The notes: generated from the letters alone by a model not told the origin. A stretch of 13,745 nt of DNA from DASUPK01 sp035265665 (GCA_035265665.1 DATFOK010000116.1:1-13745), one strand, 5' to 3'. Numbered from the stretch's first letter, positions 1-6,566 are shown. Numbers and translations are program-made.

Positions 1-1
1 C

Positions 2-121
2 GAGATTCCGGGCATCGTCTCGGAGCTGGTGGCCTCGGGCGAGCGCATCTACGAGGTGCGGCCCCTGGGGAGCACGCTCGAGGACGCCTATCTGGAGGTG
101 GTGGGGGAGTCGGGCGAATGA
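2..121 (+). CDS. ABC transporter ATP-binding protein, C-terminal end (partial)
   Basis: Only the last 39 codons are in the window; the gene enters from the left edge and ends at TGA 119-121. The visible peptide contains IPGIVSELVASGERIYEVRP followed by STLEDAYLEVVGE. This matches the usual C-terminus of ABC-2 type exporter ATPases (CcmA/DrrA-like), where a 'hVYEVR...sLEDhFLel' segment closes the protein. Walker and signature motifs would lie upstream, outside the window. The stop overlaps the start of the permease gene as ATGA, so the two are translationally coupled and probably form one exporter. The substrate cannot be told. The class call is fairly sure because of both the motif and the neighbour, but rests on a short fragment. 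Confidence 0.75.
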   Translation, partial: EIPGIVSELVASGERIYEVRPLGSTLEDAYLEVVGESGE

Positions 122-993
122 GCGCCGCGCCGCCCAGCTCGCTCGGCGCGGTCTCGGCCGTGATGGGCTACGCGATCCGGGAGAGCGCTCGCCGCAGGGT
201 CTTCACCGTCGTCCTGCTGCTCACGGTGGGTTTTCTTGCGCTCTACGCCCTCGGCGTCCACTTCGCGTTCCGGGACACCCAGGGCTTTGCCGGGCTCGAC
301 GTGATCGACACGAAGGCCTTCACCGGCGCGACGCTGCTCGGCCTGGCGATGTTCGCCACCCTGTTTCTGGGCGCCGTCGTGGCGGTCTTCCTCACGCTCG
401 GCGTGGTGCGCGGGGATGCCGAGAGCGGGCTGCTGCAGCCGCTGGTGGTGCGCCCGCTGGGCAGGCGGACGATGCTGCTGGCGCGCTTCGCCGGGGCTGC
501 GGCCTTCGCAGCCGGCTACGGCCTGGTCGTCTACCTGTGCGCGATGGTGATCACCGGGGCGATCGGCGGCTGGTGGCCGGACCACGTGCTCACGCCCGGC
601 CTCGGCCTCGCGGCCGGCCTGGTGATCGTGGCTGCGGTCTCGCTCTTCGCATCGGTTTTCCTGAGCTCGACTGCACAGGGGATCGCGATCCTGATGGTCT
701 TCGGCGCCGGCTTGACCGCCGGCCTGCTCGGCCAGATCGGCGACGCGATCGACTCGGACTCGCTCAGCGACGTCGCCAAGGTCGCCTCCTGGCTCCTTCC
801 CTTCGAGGCGCTCTACCAGGGCGGCCTCCACGCGCTCACCTCGGAGACCACGGGGTTGACGGGTACGGCGATCAGTCTGGGACCCTTCGGCGGGCCCCAG
901 GGCGCGGGGTTCGGACTGGTCTTGTGGGCGGCCGCCTATCTCGGCATCACGCTCGCGGCCGCGGGTCTCGCCTTCGCACGTCGGGATCTCTAG
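118..993 (+). CDS. ABC-2 type transporter permease
   Basis: A 291-residue integral membrane protein and the likely membrane partner of the ATPase whose stop codon it overlaps by four bases (ATGA). About six hydrophobic segments are visible, near residues 28-48, 70-97, 122-147, 160-182, 187-206 and 264-286. The cytoplasmic segment ESGLLQPLVVRPLGRRTMLL (about 102-121) matches the loop of the ABC2_membrane_2/4 group, where 'E..sG.l...l..P..R....l.r' follows the second helix. The protein ends in FARRDL, also common in this family. A short amphipathic N-terminus before the first helix is usual. No substrate is suggested by the context. The start is fixed by the overlap; there is no separate promoter. 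The family call is firm, the transported compound unknown. Confidence 0.85.
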   Translation: MSAAPPSSLGAVSAVMGYAIRESARRRVFTVVLLLTVGFLALYALGVHFAFRDTQGFAGLDVIDTKAFTGATLLGLAMFATLFLGAVVAVFLTLGVVRGDAESGLLQPLVVRPLGRRTMLLARFAGAAAFAAGYGLVVYLCAMVITGAIGGWWPDHVLTPGLGLAAGLVIVAAVSLFASVFLSSTAQGIAILMVFGAGLTAGLLGQIGDAIDSDSLSDVAKVASWLLPFEALYQGGLHALTSETTGLTGTAISLGPFGGPQGAGFGLVLWAAAYLGITLAAAGLAFARRDL

Positions 994-996
994 GAA

Positions 997-1020
997 GGGC
1001 CCGAGCGGCCCCGAGGGCCC
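997..1020 (+). repeat. Inverted repeat GGGCCC-N12-GGGCCC after the permease gene
   Basis: Two copies of the self-complementary hexamer GGGCCC at 997-1002 and 1015-1020 can pair across a 12-nt loop, starting 4 nt after the permease stop. No T-run follows, so it is not a standard intrinsic terminator. It ends 4 nt before the candidate -10 of the next unit, so it could be a weak transcription-ending hairpin or an operator. In DNA this GC-rich chance occurrence is possible. Confidence 0.25.
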
Positions 1021-1024
1021 GTGG

Positions 1025-1030
1025 TACTGT
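1025..1030 (+). promoter_or_regulatory. Candidate -10 box (TACTGT) for the secreted protein/protease unit
   Basis: TACTGT fits the actinobacterial TANNNT -10 and is preceded by TGG. Transcription would start near 1037-1039, leaving a leader of about 30 nt that carries the AAGGAGG ribosome site at 1055-1061. No -35 is recognisable. It lies in the only gap between the permease and the next gene. Confidence 0.35.
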
Positions 1031-1054
1031 GGCCGCGTAATCAGGATCGCCCGT

Positions 1055-1061
1055 AAGGAGG
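1055..1061 (+). promoter_or_regulatory. Strong Shine-Dalgarno site AAGGAGG
   Basis: AAGGAGG stands 7 nt upstream of ATG 1069 and fixes that start. It is the strongest ribosome-binding site in the window. Most other starts here are overlap-coupled or leaderless-type, so this gene is probably translated from an ordinary leadered mRNA and strongly. Confidence 0.7.
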
Positions 1062-1068
1062 CGCTTTT

Positions 1069-1524
1069 ATGAGCAGGAGAGCAGGGATGCGCGCGACCTT
1101 TGCGGCGCTGGCGGTTGCCGGCGCGCTGCTGATTCCGGCCTCGCCGGCCATGGCCGGCGGCGCGCAGCTGGCGAGCTCCGGTGGCGGACCGGTGGCGACC
1201 AAGGCCGGCGCAATAGTCAACTTCCTCCCGGCCGGAAAGATCAGGGTCGCGAAGCGCTTCCAGCCTCTTGCAGTCTGCTCGGTCAACTGCACGGTGACCG
1301 GGACCGCGGTGATCAAGGGACTCGGCGGCAAGGCGACGATCACCGACACCGGTTCGTTCGTGGCCAACCAGCCCTTCGGCCTCCAGGTCAGAGTCAAGGG
1401 CGCCCTGCTCAGGTTGATGAAGCGCTTCCCAGGCAGGTTCCGGCTGAACGTGACCTACAGCGCTACCGACCCGGCGACCGGGGCGACCGACAGCGTCTCG
1501 CGGGGCTTCAGGTTCAAGCGCTAG
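1069..1524 (+). CDS. Small secreted beta-rich protein of unknown function
   Basis: A 151-residue protein with a clear signal peptide: basic MSRRAGMR, a hydrophobic core from about residue 9 to 22, and a probable cleavage after AMA at residue 29. The mature part of about 120 residues has a low-complexity Gly/Ala start. It then shows alternating beta-type sequence with a close cysteine pair (C70, C74 in VCSVNC) and a basic end, GFRFKR. I recognise the general style of small exported beta-sandwich domains common in Thermoleophilia-like actinobacteria, with a 'C..xC' near the front and a 'TDpatG...' turn near the end, but no named function. It has a strong Shine-Dalgarno site, and its stop is only 22 nt before the secreted serine protease gene, so the two are likely co-transcribed. 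A partner, substrate or inhibitor role toward the protease is possible but unproven. Confidence 0.7.
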   Translation: MSRRAGMRATFAALAVAGALLIPASPAMAGGAQLASSGGGPVATKAGAIVNFLPAGKIRVAKRFQPLAVCSVNCTVTGTAVIKGLGGKATITDTGSFVANQPFGLQVRVKGALLRLMKRFPGRFRLNVTYSATDPATGATDSVSRGFRFKR

Positions 1525-1546
1525 AGCGGTACGGCCGATCACCATC

Positions 1547-2395
1547 GTGATGCCGTCGCGCACCGCCAGGGTGGGATTGGCGCTGATCTGCGCCGCTGGA
1601 TTGCTGATGTCCGTGGCCGCGGGGAGCGCCGCGGCAAAGGTCCCGCGCGCCAAGGCGAGCATCGTCGGCGGCACTCCCGCGAGCATCTCGGAGTGGGGAT
1701 TCATCACGGCAATCCTGACTCCTCACACGCTCTGCACCGGCTCGGTGATTTCGCCCACAAGGGTGCTCACCGCCGCGCACTGCCTATCCAGCCCTTCGAC
1801 GATGACCGTAAGGACGGGCTCGAACCTCGCATTCGCCGGCGGCAGCGTGCACGCGGTCAGCTCGGCCGCGGTCAACTCGGGTTGGAATCATGGCTTCATC
1901 GGCGATCTCGCCGTCCTCACCCTGAGCAATCCCACCAGCGCCCCGCCGATCCAGCTGGGGAGCGCGACGGAGGACTCGGCGTATACCGGGCCGCGCGCCG
2001 CCCTCTCGGTGGCCGGGTTCGGCGCCCGGAATCCGTCACCGCGTCGCAAGCCGAAGATCGGCCTGCTGACCGAGGCCACGGTGTTCGTGCGCGGCTTCTG
2101 CCCGCTGCCCACCTCGCTGATGTGCGACGCCGGCAAGCGCTCGGGGCTGATCGCGATCGCCAAGGTGAAGCGGAAGCTCCGCAAGCGGCCGATCCAGAAG
2201 ACCGTCTGCGCCGGCGACAGCGGCGGACCGATGGTGGCCGCGACCCCGGCCGGGTTGAGGCTCGTCGGCATCGCCGAGGCGACCGCGGCTCCGCCCAAGC
2301 GCTCGGCGTTCGGGTTCGTCTGGTGCGGGCTGAAGGGCTTCCCGGCGATCCACACGCGAGTCGCCTCGTGGCTCAGCTTCATCCAGGGTTCCTAG
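1547..2395 (+). CDS. Secreted S1 (chymotrypsin-fold) serine protease
   Basis: A 282-residue exported endopeptidase. A signal peptide is visible (MMPSRTAR, then a hydrophobic core to about residue 25, probable cleavage after SAAA at 30). A short propeptide KVPRAKAS and the mature N-terminus IVGG at 39-42 follow. The catalytic triad is H78 (LTAAHC), D120 (GDLAVL) and S225 (CAGDSGGP). C63/C79 match the usual histidine-loop disulfide and C221/C260 probably the C191-C220 pair. The S1-pocket base, six residues before the catalytic serine, is T219 rather than the Asp of trypsins, and the usual SWG strand reads EAT, so tryptic specificity is not expected. Zymogen cleavage would follow Ser38, not Lys/Arg. 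Two basic segments (PRRKPK at about 165-170, KVKRKLRKR at 206-214) are unusual. GTG 1547 and ATG 1550 are both possible starts; no ribosome site is clear. Family call is very sure. Confidence 0.92.
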   Translation: MMPSRTARVGLALICAAGLLMSVAAGSAAAKVPRAKASIVGGTPASISEWGFITAILTPHTLCTGSVISPTRVLTAAHCLSSPSTMTVRTGSNLAFAGGSVHAVSSAAVNSGWNHGFIGDLAVLTLSNPTSAPPIQLGSATEDSAYTGPRAALSVAGFGARNPSPRRKPKIGLLTEATVFVRGFCPLPTSLMCDAGKRSGLIAIAKVKRKLRKRPIQKTVCAGDSGGPMVAATPAGLRLVGIAEATAAPPKRSAFGFVWCGLKGFPAIHTRVASWLSFIQGS

Positions 2396-2398
2396 ACT
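2393..2398 (+). promoter_or_regulatory. Leaderless-type -10 box TAGACT for tatD
   Basis: TAGACT is followed by exactly 6 nt and then GTG 2405, so the expected transcription start coincides with the start codon. Its first three bases are the stop codon of the protease gene. The same layout recurs at four other genes in this window. No -35 is recognisable. Confidence 0.55.
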
Positions 2399-2404
2399 CG
2401 GCGC

Positions 2405-3175
2405 GTGGTCGACACCCACGCGCACCTCGCGCTCTGCGAGTCGGATGAGGATGAGCTGGTCGCGGCGGCCCGCGCGGCGGGCGTGCGGCGCATCCTCACC
2501 GTCGGCCTGGGCGAGGACACCAATCCTGAGGCGCTGCGGGCCGCCGAGCAGGACGAGGGTGTATTCGCCGCCGTCGGCCGACACCCGAACAGCGCGAATG
2601 GCTTCGATGGGACGGCAGCCGAGGCGATCGGGGAGCTCGCCGCGCGCCCTGAGGTGGTCGCGATAGGGGAGACCGGACTTGACTTCTATCGAGACCGGGC
2701 CGGGCCGGAGGACCAGCGGAGGGCGTTCTCGGCGCAGATCTCGATCGCCAGGGAGGCAGGCAAGCCCGTCGTGATCCACCTGCGCGACCGGGAGGGTTCC
2801 GAGGATGCCGTCGCGGAGGCGTTCGCGACCCTCGATCAGCAGGCTGATGGGTTGCCCGTGATCCTCCACTGCTTCTCCGCCGGCCCTTCCTGGGCCGAGC
2901 GGGCCGCCGAGCGCGGCTGGTACTGCTCGTTCGCGGGCAATCTCACCTATCCGACGGCCGAGCCGATTCGCGAGGCGGCGACCCTCGTTCCCGACGACCG
3001 CCTGCTCGTTGAGACCGACTCTCCTTTCCTCGCGCCCCAGCCCGTGCGCGGCAAGCCGAATCAGCCCGCGAACGTGGTCGCGACCGCCGAGCGGCTTGCC
3101 GAGGTCCGCGGTGTCACGTACGGTGAGCTGGAGCGAACCGTGGAGGCGAACGCCGCGAGAGTCTTCGGGTGGTGA
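2405..3175 (+). CDS. tatD: TatD-family metal-dependent DNase
   Basis: A 256-residue TIM-barrel metallohydrolase of the TatD/YcfH family, whose members act as divalent-metal-dependent 3'-5' DNases (some also act on RNA) in the cytoplasm. The metal ligands are all present: H5 and H7 (DTHAHL), E89 (GETGLDFY), H125 (VIHLRD), H155 (ILHCFS) and D205 (ETDSPFLAP). The family signature PVRGKPNQPANV stands at about 213-224, and length is normal. The usual 'HPH' motif reads HPN here (60-62). GTG 2405 is chosen because residues VDTHAH are the family's normal N-terminus and the -10 box sits 6 nt upstream. The gene is followed with overlap by rsmA, as in many actinobacteria, and likely heads the operon through the small membrane protein at 6548. 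Confidence 0.92.
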   Translation: MVDTHAHLALCESDEDELVAAARAAGVRRILTVGLGEDTNPEALRAAEQDEGVFAAVGRHPNSANGFDGTAAEAIGELAARPEVVAIGETGLDFYRDRAGPEDQRRAFSAQISIAREAGKPVVIHLRDREGSEDAVAEAFATLDQQADGLPVILHCFSAGPSWAERAAERGWYCSFAGNLTYPTAEPIREAATLVPDDRLLVETDSPFLAPQPVRGKPNQPANVVATAERLAEVRGVTYGELERTVEANAARVFGW

Positions 3176-3978
3176 CCGGCTCCCGCCCGCCGGAGCGCTC
3201 GCCGCGCCGGCTCGGCCAGAACTTCCTCGCCGACCCCAACCTGCTCGACGCGATCGTGCGAGAGGCCGCGCTGGACCCGGCCGACGTGGTGCTGGAGGTC
3301 GGGGGTGGGGGCGGCGCCCTGACCGAACGACTGGCGCCGGACGTCGCCCGCCTGCACGTGGTCGAGGTCGACGAGCGGCTGCGGGAGGAGCTCGAGCCGC
3401 TGGCGCGGCAGGCCGGCAACGTCGACCTGGTGTGGGGGGACGCGCTGCGGGTCGATCTCGCGGATCTGGCCCCGCCGCCCACGAAGATGGTGGCCAACCT
3501 GCCCTACTCGATCGCCACCCCGCTGCTCATCCGGACGGTCTCCGAGCTGCCCAGCCTCGCGAGCTGGGTAGTGATGGTCCAGCGGGAGATCGCCGATCGG
3601 CTGCGGGCGCAACCGGGGAGTCGCGAGTACGGATCGGCGAGCGTGCAGGTGCAGCTTGCCTGCGAGGTCACCCTGCTGCGCAGCGTGGATCCCGCCGTCT
3701 TCGTGCCCCGCCCGCGGGTCGGATCGGCGCTGCTCGGGCTGCGGCGGAAAGGGCCGGCTCCCTCGAGGCCGCTCGCGAGGCTGGTTCGCAGCGCGTTCGC
3801 CCACCGGCGCAAGTCGCTGGCCCGCTCGCTGGAGCTCGCCCGGCCCGGGACGCTCAAGCCCGCGCAGCAGGCGCTGGCGCAGATCGGGCGGCCTCCCGGT
3901 GCGCGCGCCGAGTCGCTCTCACCAGGGGAATTCGAGCGTCTCGCCCAGGTGCTGGCGGAGCAGGGGGTCCAGCTGTGA
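3172..3978 (+). CDS. rsmA: 16S rRNA (adenine(1518)-N(6)/adenine(1519)-N(6))-dimethyltransferase RsmA/KsgA
   Basis: Uses S-adenosylmethionine to dimethylate two adjacent adenines in the 3' helix of 16S rRNA during small-subunit maturation. From the GTG at 3172 it is 268 residues, normal for the family. Visible motifs are the N-terminal LGQNFLADPNLL (14-25), the SAM loop LEVGGGGGALT (41-51), the acidic strand end VVEVDE (63-68), GDALRVDL (89-96), the catalytic NLPYSIATPLL (109-119), VFVPRPRVGSAL (176-187) and FAHRRKSLARSL (209-220). The start shares GTGA with the tatD stop; the adjoining GTG at 3169 is an equally readable alternative that adds one residue. The stop overlaps ispE in the same GTGA fashion, so the three genes are translationally coupled. 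No missing key residue is seen. Confidence 0.93.
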   Translation: MTGSRPPERSPRRLGQNFLADPNLLDAIVREAALDPADVVLEVGGGGGALTERLAPDVARLHVVEVDERLREELEPLARQAGNVDLVWGDALRVDLADLAPPPTKMVANLPYSIATPLLIRTVSELPSLASWVVMVQREIADRLRAQPGSREYGSASVQVQLACEVTLLRSVDPAVFVPRPRVGSALLGLRRKGPAPSRPLARLVRSAFAHRRKSLARSLELARPGTLKPAQQALAQIGRPPGARAESLSPGEFERLAQVLAEQGVQL

Positions 3979-4826
3979 ACGGCGGGCTGCCGGGAACCGT
4001 GCGCGCGCCGGCCAAGCTCAACCTCTGCCTCTACGTGGGCCCGCGCCGAGAGGACGGGCTGCACGAGATCCGCTCGCTGTTCGAGCCGCTCGAGCTGGCG
4101 GATGAGCTGCGGATCAGCGTGGCGGATCAGGACGAGGTGATCTGCGAGGGGATCGATGGCCCGGACCTGACCGCGAGCGCGCTTGCCGCGCTTCGCGAGC
4201 ACGGCTGGGACGGGCCGCCGCTGCGGATCGAGGTCACCAAGCGGGTGCCCGTGGCGGCCGGTCTCGGCGGAGGAAGCGCCGATGCGGCGGCCGTGCTGCG
4301 GCTGGCCCGCGGCGAGGTCGAGGGACTGCGCTCGATCGCGGCCAAGATCGGAGCCGACGTGCCCTCGCAGCTTCAACCCAGGCCGTGCCTGGTGGCGGGC
4401 GGGGGCGAGGTGATCGAGCCGGCACCGCCCCCGGCAGAGCACGCGGTGGTGCTGGTCCCGCAGCCCGAGGGGCTCGCGACGGCCGCGGTCTACGCCGAGG
4501 CCGACCGGCTCGGCTCGCCCCGCCGCGAGGCGGAGCTCGAGGCGATCCGACGCCAATTGCGCGACGCGGTCGATTCCGGCGGATCGCCGCTCGATTACCG
4601 CGAACACCTGGTCAACGACCTGCAGGCCGCCGCGATCTCCCTGCGGCCGGAGATCGAGGACGCGCTCCGTGCGCTGGAGGAGGACGGAGCCGGGCACGCG
4701 ATGGTGACGGGCTCCGGACCCACCGTGGTTGGCCTGTATCCATCCATGGACGAGGCTTGGGCAGCAGCCGGCCGGCTGCGCGAGCGCTTCCCTGGCGTGC
4801 TTCCGACCGTCCCGCTGTCGCCGTGA
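3975..4826 (+). CDS. ispE: 4-diphosphocytidyl-2-C-methyl-D-erythritol kinase (MEP pathway)
   Basis: A 283-residue GHMP kinase that phosphorylates the 2-hydroxyl of CDP-methylerythritol with ATP in the MEP route to isopentenyl diphosphate. The start is the GTG at 3975 overlapping the rsmA stop; the open frame continues further upstream but only as a shadow of rsmA. Motifs are TVRAPAKLNLCLYVG (8-22, Lys14 at the active site), the ATP-binding glycine loop PVAAGLGGGSADAAA (92-106), GADVPSQL (126-133, with the probable catalytic base D128) and the third GHMP motif VTGSGPTVVGLY (244-255). The family motif DGYHE reads DGLHE (27-31), replacing an aromatic residue near the cytidine site. The stop overlaps the next gene by GTGA. 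Order tatD-rsmA-ispE is typical of actinobacteria. Assignment is very sure. Confidence 0.93.
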   Translation: MNGGLPGTVRAPAKLNLCLYVGPRREDGLHEIRSLFEPLELADELRISVADQDEVICEGIDGPDLTASALAALREHGWDGPPLRIEVTKRVPVAAGLGGGSADAAAVLRLARGEVEGLRSIAAKIGADVPSQLQPRPCLVAGGGEVIEPAPPPAEHAVVLVPQPEGLATAAVYAEADRLGSPRREAELEAIRRQLRDAVDSGGSPLDYREHLVNDLQAAAISLRPEIEDALRALEEDGAGHAMVTGSGPTVVGLYPSMDEAWAAAGRLRERFPGVLPTVPLSP

Positions 4827-6337
4827 GCTGGGTCAACCGGAAATGGGTCCGGGTCGCCCTGGTGGTCGCCGCGATCGTCGCATTCGTCTTCCTCTGGGAT
4901 GAGTTCCAGAAGATCGACTTTGAAGAGCTGATCGCGGATCTCTCCCGGGGCCTCGGCGCCTGGACCTACCTGCTCGTGGGTGGGCTTGCGTTCCTCGAGA
5001 CCGGGGCATTCGTCGGGCTCGTCGCGCCGGGTGAGTTCACCGTGATGCTGGGGGGCGCGGTCGCGTCGCAGGGCGACATCTCCCTGCCGCTGATTCTGGC
5101 GATCACCTGGATATCCGCCTTCCTGGGAGATTCGGTGAGCTTCCTACTCGGCGCAAGGCTGGGCCGCGAGTTCCTGGTCCGGCACGGCGAGCGCTTCCTC
5201 ATCACCCCAGAGCGCCTACGGCGGGTTGAGGACTATTTCGACCGGCACGGCGGTAAGACGATCCTGATCGGGCGGTTCATCGGGTTGGTGCGTGCGCTCG
5301 CACCCTTCGTCGCCGGCACCAGCCACATGCGCTACAGCGCGTTCGCCCCGTACAGCATCCTGGGGACGGGCCTGTGGTCGACGGCCTTCATCCTGATCGG
5401 GTACTTCGCGGGCCGGAGCCTCGGCACCGTGACGGACATCGTCAGCCGTGGTCTCGTCGCCTTCGGCGTCATCGTCGGTGCGGTGATCGCAATCGTGGTG
5501 GCGTACCGGTTTCTGCACGAGCCGGAGAACCGGAGGCGGATCGTCGAGGAGATGGAGAAGCGGCGAGCGCTCCGGCCGCTCCTCCGCCTGGGGCGCCGGT
5601 TGCGGCCGCAGGCCGTCTTCCTTTGGCAGAGGCTCACGCCCGGGGGCCTGGGGCTGGAGTTCACCACGGTGCTTGCGGCGCTCTCGGTCGCTCTCTTCGT
5701 GCTGATCGCGTACTGGTCGGTCGTCGACGGTGATCCGGGACCCACGCCCGGGGACCAGACCGCGCTCGATGTCGCTCGCGACCTGCAGGCAGGCTGGCTC
5801 CCGGATGTCGCCAAGGGGATCACCGTGCTGGGGTCGGGAGCGGTGACCGTCCCGATTGCAGTCGTCGCCGCCATCGTCCTTGCGGTGCGGCGGCGGTGGG
5901 CGGAGCTCTGGGTCCTCGTCATCGGCTTCACCTTGATCCTCTTGCTCGTGCCGGAGATCAAGGATCAGACCGACAGGCCGCGCCCACCCGACCCGCTCAC
6001 CTCAGCGGGCACCCCGGCCTTTCCCAGCGGCCACGCTGCCAATGCGGTCCTCTGGACCTGGCTCGCGATCACGTTCGCGTGGAGGGTGGTTCCCGGGATC
6101 ACGCGGCGGAGCCTGGTGATCGCCGCGGGCATCGTGCTCACGGCCCTGATCGGGCTGAGCCGGGTCTATCTCCGGGTCCACTGGCTCAGCGACGTGTCGG
6201 CCGGGTGGGCGCTGGGCGTCTCGTGCTTCGCGGCGGTCGCGGCCGTAGTGCTTGCCCTTGGCCACATTCGCGACAATCCCCGGCGTGTCGCAGCCCCTGA
6301 GCCTGATCCTGGCGCCGGTCCTGGCGCTGGGAACTGA
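4823..6337 (+). CDS. DedA/PAP2 fusion membrane protein (lipid phosphatase-transporter type)
   Basis: A 504-residue polytopic protein made of two families. Residues about 8-230 form a DedA (SNARE-associated/VTT) domain with FLETGAFVGLVAPGE (57-71), GDSVSFLLGARLGR (102-115) and RFIGLVRALAPFVAGTSHM (151-169). A basic, probably cytoplasmic linker covers about 233-275. Residues about 280-482 form a PAP2 acid phosphatase with all three catalytic motifs: KDQTDRPRP (KX6RP, 380-388), PSGH (401-404) and SRVYLRVHWLSD (SRX5HX3D, 446-457). The active histidines would be H404 and H453. DedA proteins include undecaprenyl-phosphate translocases, and PAP2 enzymes include undecaprenyl-diphosphate phosphatases, so carrier-lipid recycling is a reasonable inference; another lipid phosphate is also possible. 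The GTG at 4823 overlaps the ispE stop as GTGA. The C-terminus is a Pro/Gly-rich tail that overlaps the next gene. Confidence 0.88.
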   Translation: MSWVNRKWVRVALVVAAIVAFVFLWDEFQKIDFEELIADLSRGLGAWTYLLVGGLAFLETGAFVGLVAPGEFTVMLGGAVASQGDISLPLILAITWISAFLGDSVSFLLGARLGREFLVRHGERFLITPERLRRVEDYFDRHGGKTILIGRFIGLVRALAPFVAGTSHMRYSAFAPYSILGTGLWSTAFILIGYFAGRSLGTVTDIVSRGLVAFGVIVGAVIAIVVAYRFLHEPENRRRIVEEMEKRRALRPLLRLGRRLRPQAVFLWQRLTPGGLGLEFTTVLAALSVALFVLIAYWSVVDGDPGPTPGDQTALDVARDLQAGWLPDVAKGITVLGSGAVTVPIAVVAAIVLAVRRRWAELWVLVIGFTLILLLVPEIKDQTDRPRPPDPLTSAGTPAFPSGHAANAVLWTWLAITFAWRVVPGITRRSLVIAAGIVLTALIGLSRVYLRVHWLSDVSAGWALGVSCFAAVAAVVLALGHIRDNPRRVAAPEPDPGAGPGAGN

Positions 6338-6548
6338 GTACTACCTGTTCGGCATCGCCGGGCTGCTCTCCGTGAGCGCTTTCGTCGCGCTGATCCTGGT
6401 GCCGGCGCTGAGCTCCTACGGGCGAGTCTGGGAGAAGCTGGTCGCCGGGTTCCTGTCCCTCTTCGTGCTCGCCGCGCTGGTGCTGATCGGCCTGGTGATC
6501 GGGGTGGTGATCTTCCTCAACTGGGACGACATCTCGAAGTGGTTCTAG
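6285..6548 (+). CDS. Small membrane protein of unknown function
   Basis: A protein of about 87 residues that is almost wholly hydrophobic. Two to three membrane segments are visible, about residues 6-36 (possibly a hairpin) and 55-79, separated by a short basic/aromatic loop SSYGRVWEKLVAG. It ends NWDDISKWF. I do not recognise a named family. I chose GTG 6285, which overlaps the end of the DedA-PAP2 gene by 53 nt; the frame is open to 6252 and a later start is possible, but the first hydrophobic segment would then be lost. No ribosome-binding site is visible, consistent with translational coupling. Its position as last gene of the operon suggests a small accessory partner of the DedA-PAP2 protein, which is only inference. 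Confidence 0.6.
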   Translation: MSQPLSLILAPVLALGTEYYLFGIAGLLSVSAFVALILVPALSSYGRVWEKLVAGFLSLFVLAALVLIGLVIGVVIFLNWDDISKWF

Positions 6549-6566
6549 GTCCGTAACCCGGACCTA
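6546..6566 (+). repeat. Perfect 8-bp inverted repeat TAGGTCCG-N5-CGGACCTA
   Basis: The left arm (6546-6553) begins with the TAG stop of the small membrane gene and the right arm (6559-6566) ends on the first two bases of the TACCAT -10 of the next gene. The loop is TAACC. As DNA this is a good candidate operator for the regulator encoded immediately downstream; as RNA it is a hairpin that could end the upstream operon, although no T-run follows. Its overlap with the -10 favours the operator reading. Confidence 0.5.

Noticed and set aside
88..1707. Long minus-strand open frame (539 codons) across the permease and secreted genes
   Set aside because: It is antisense to three coherent plus-strand reading frames with signal peptides and family motifs. 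Its translation is Arg/Gly/His-rich low-complexity sequence typical of a GC-rich shadow frame.
3009..3974. Upstream part of the open frame that ends with ispE
   Set aside because: It is antiphase to tatD and rsmA and Arg/Ala/Gly-rich. The ispE family N-terminus begins right after GTG 3975.
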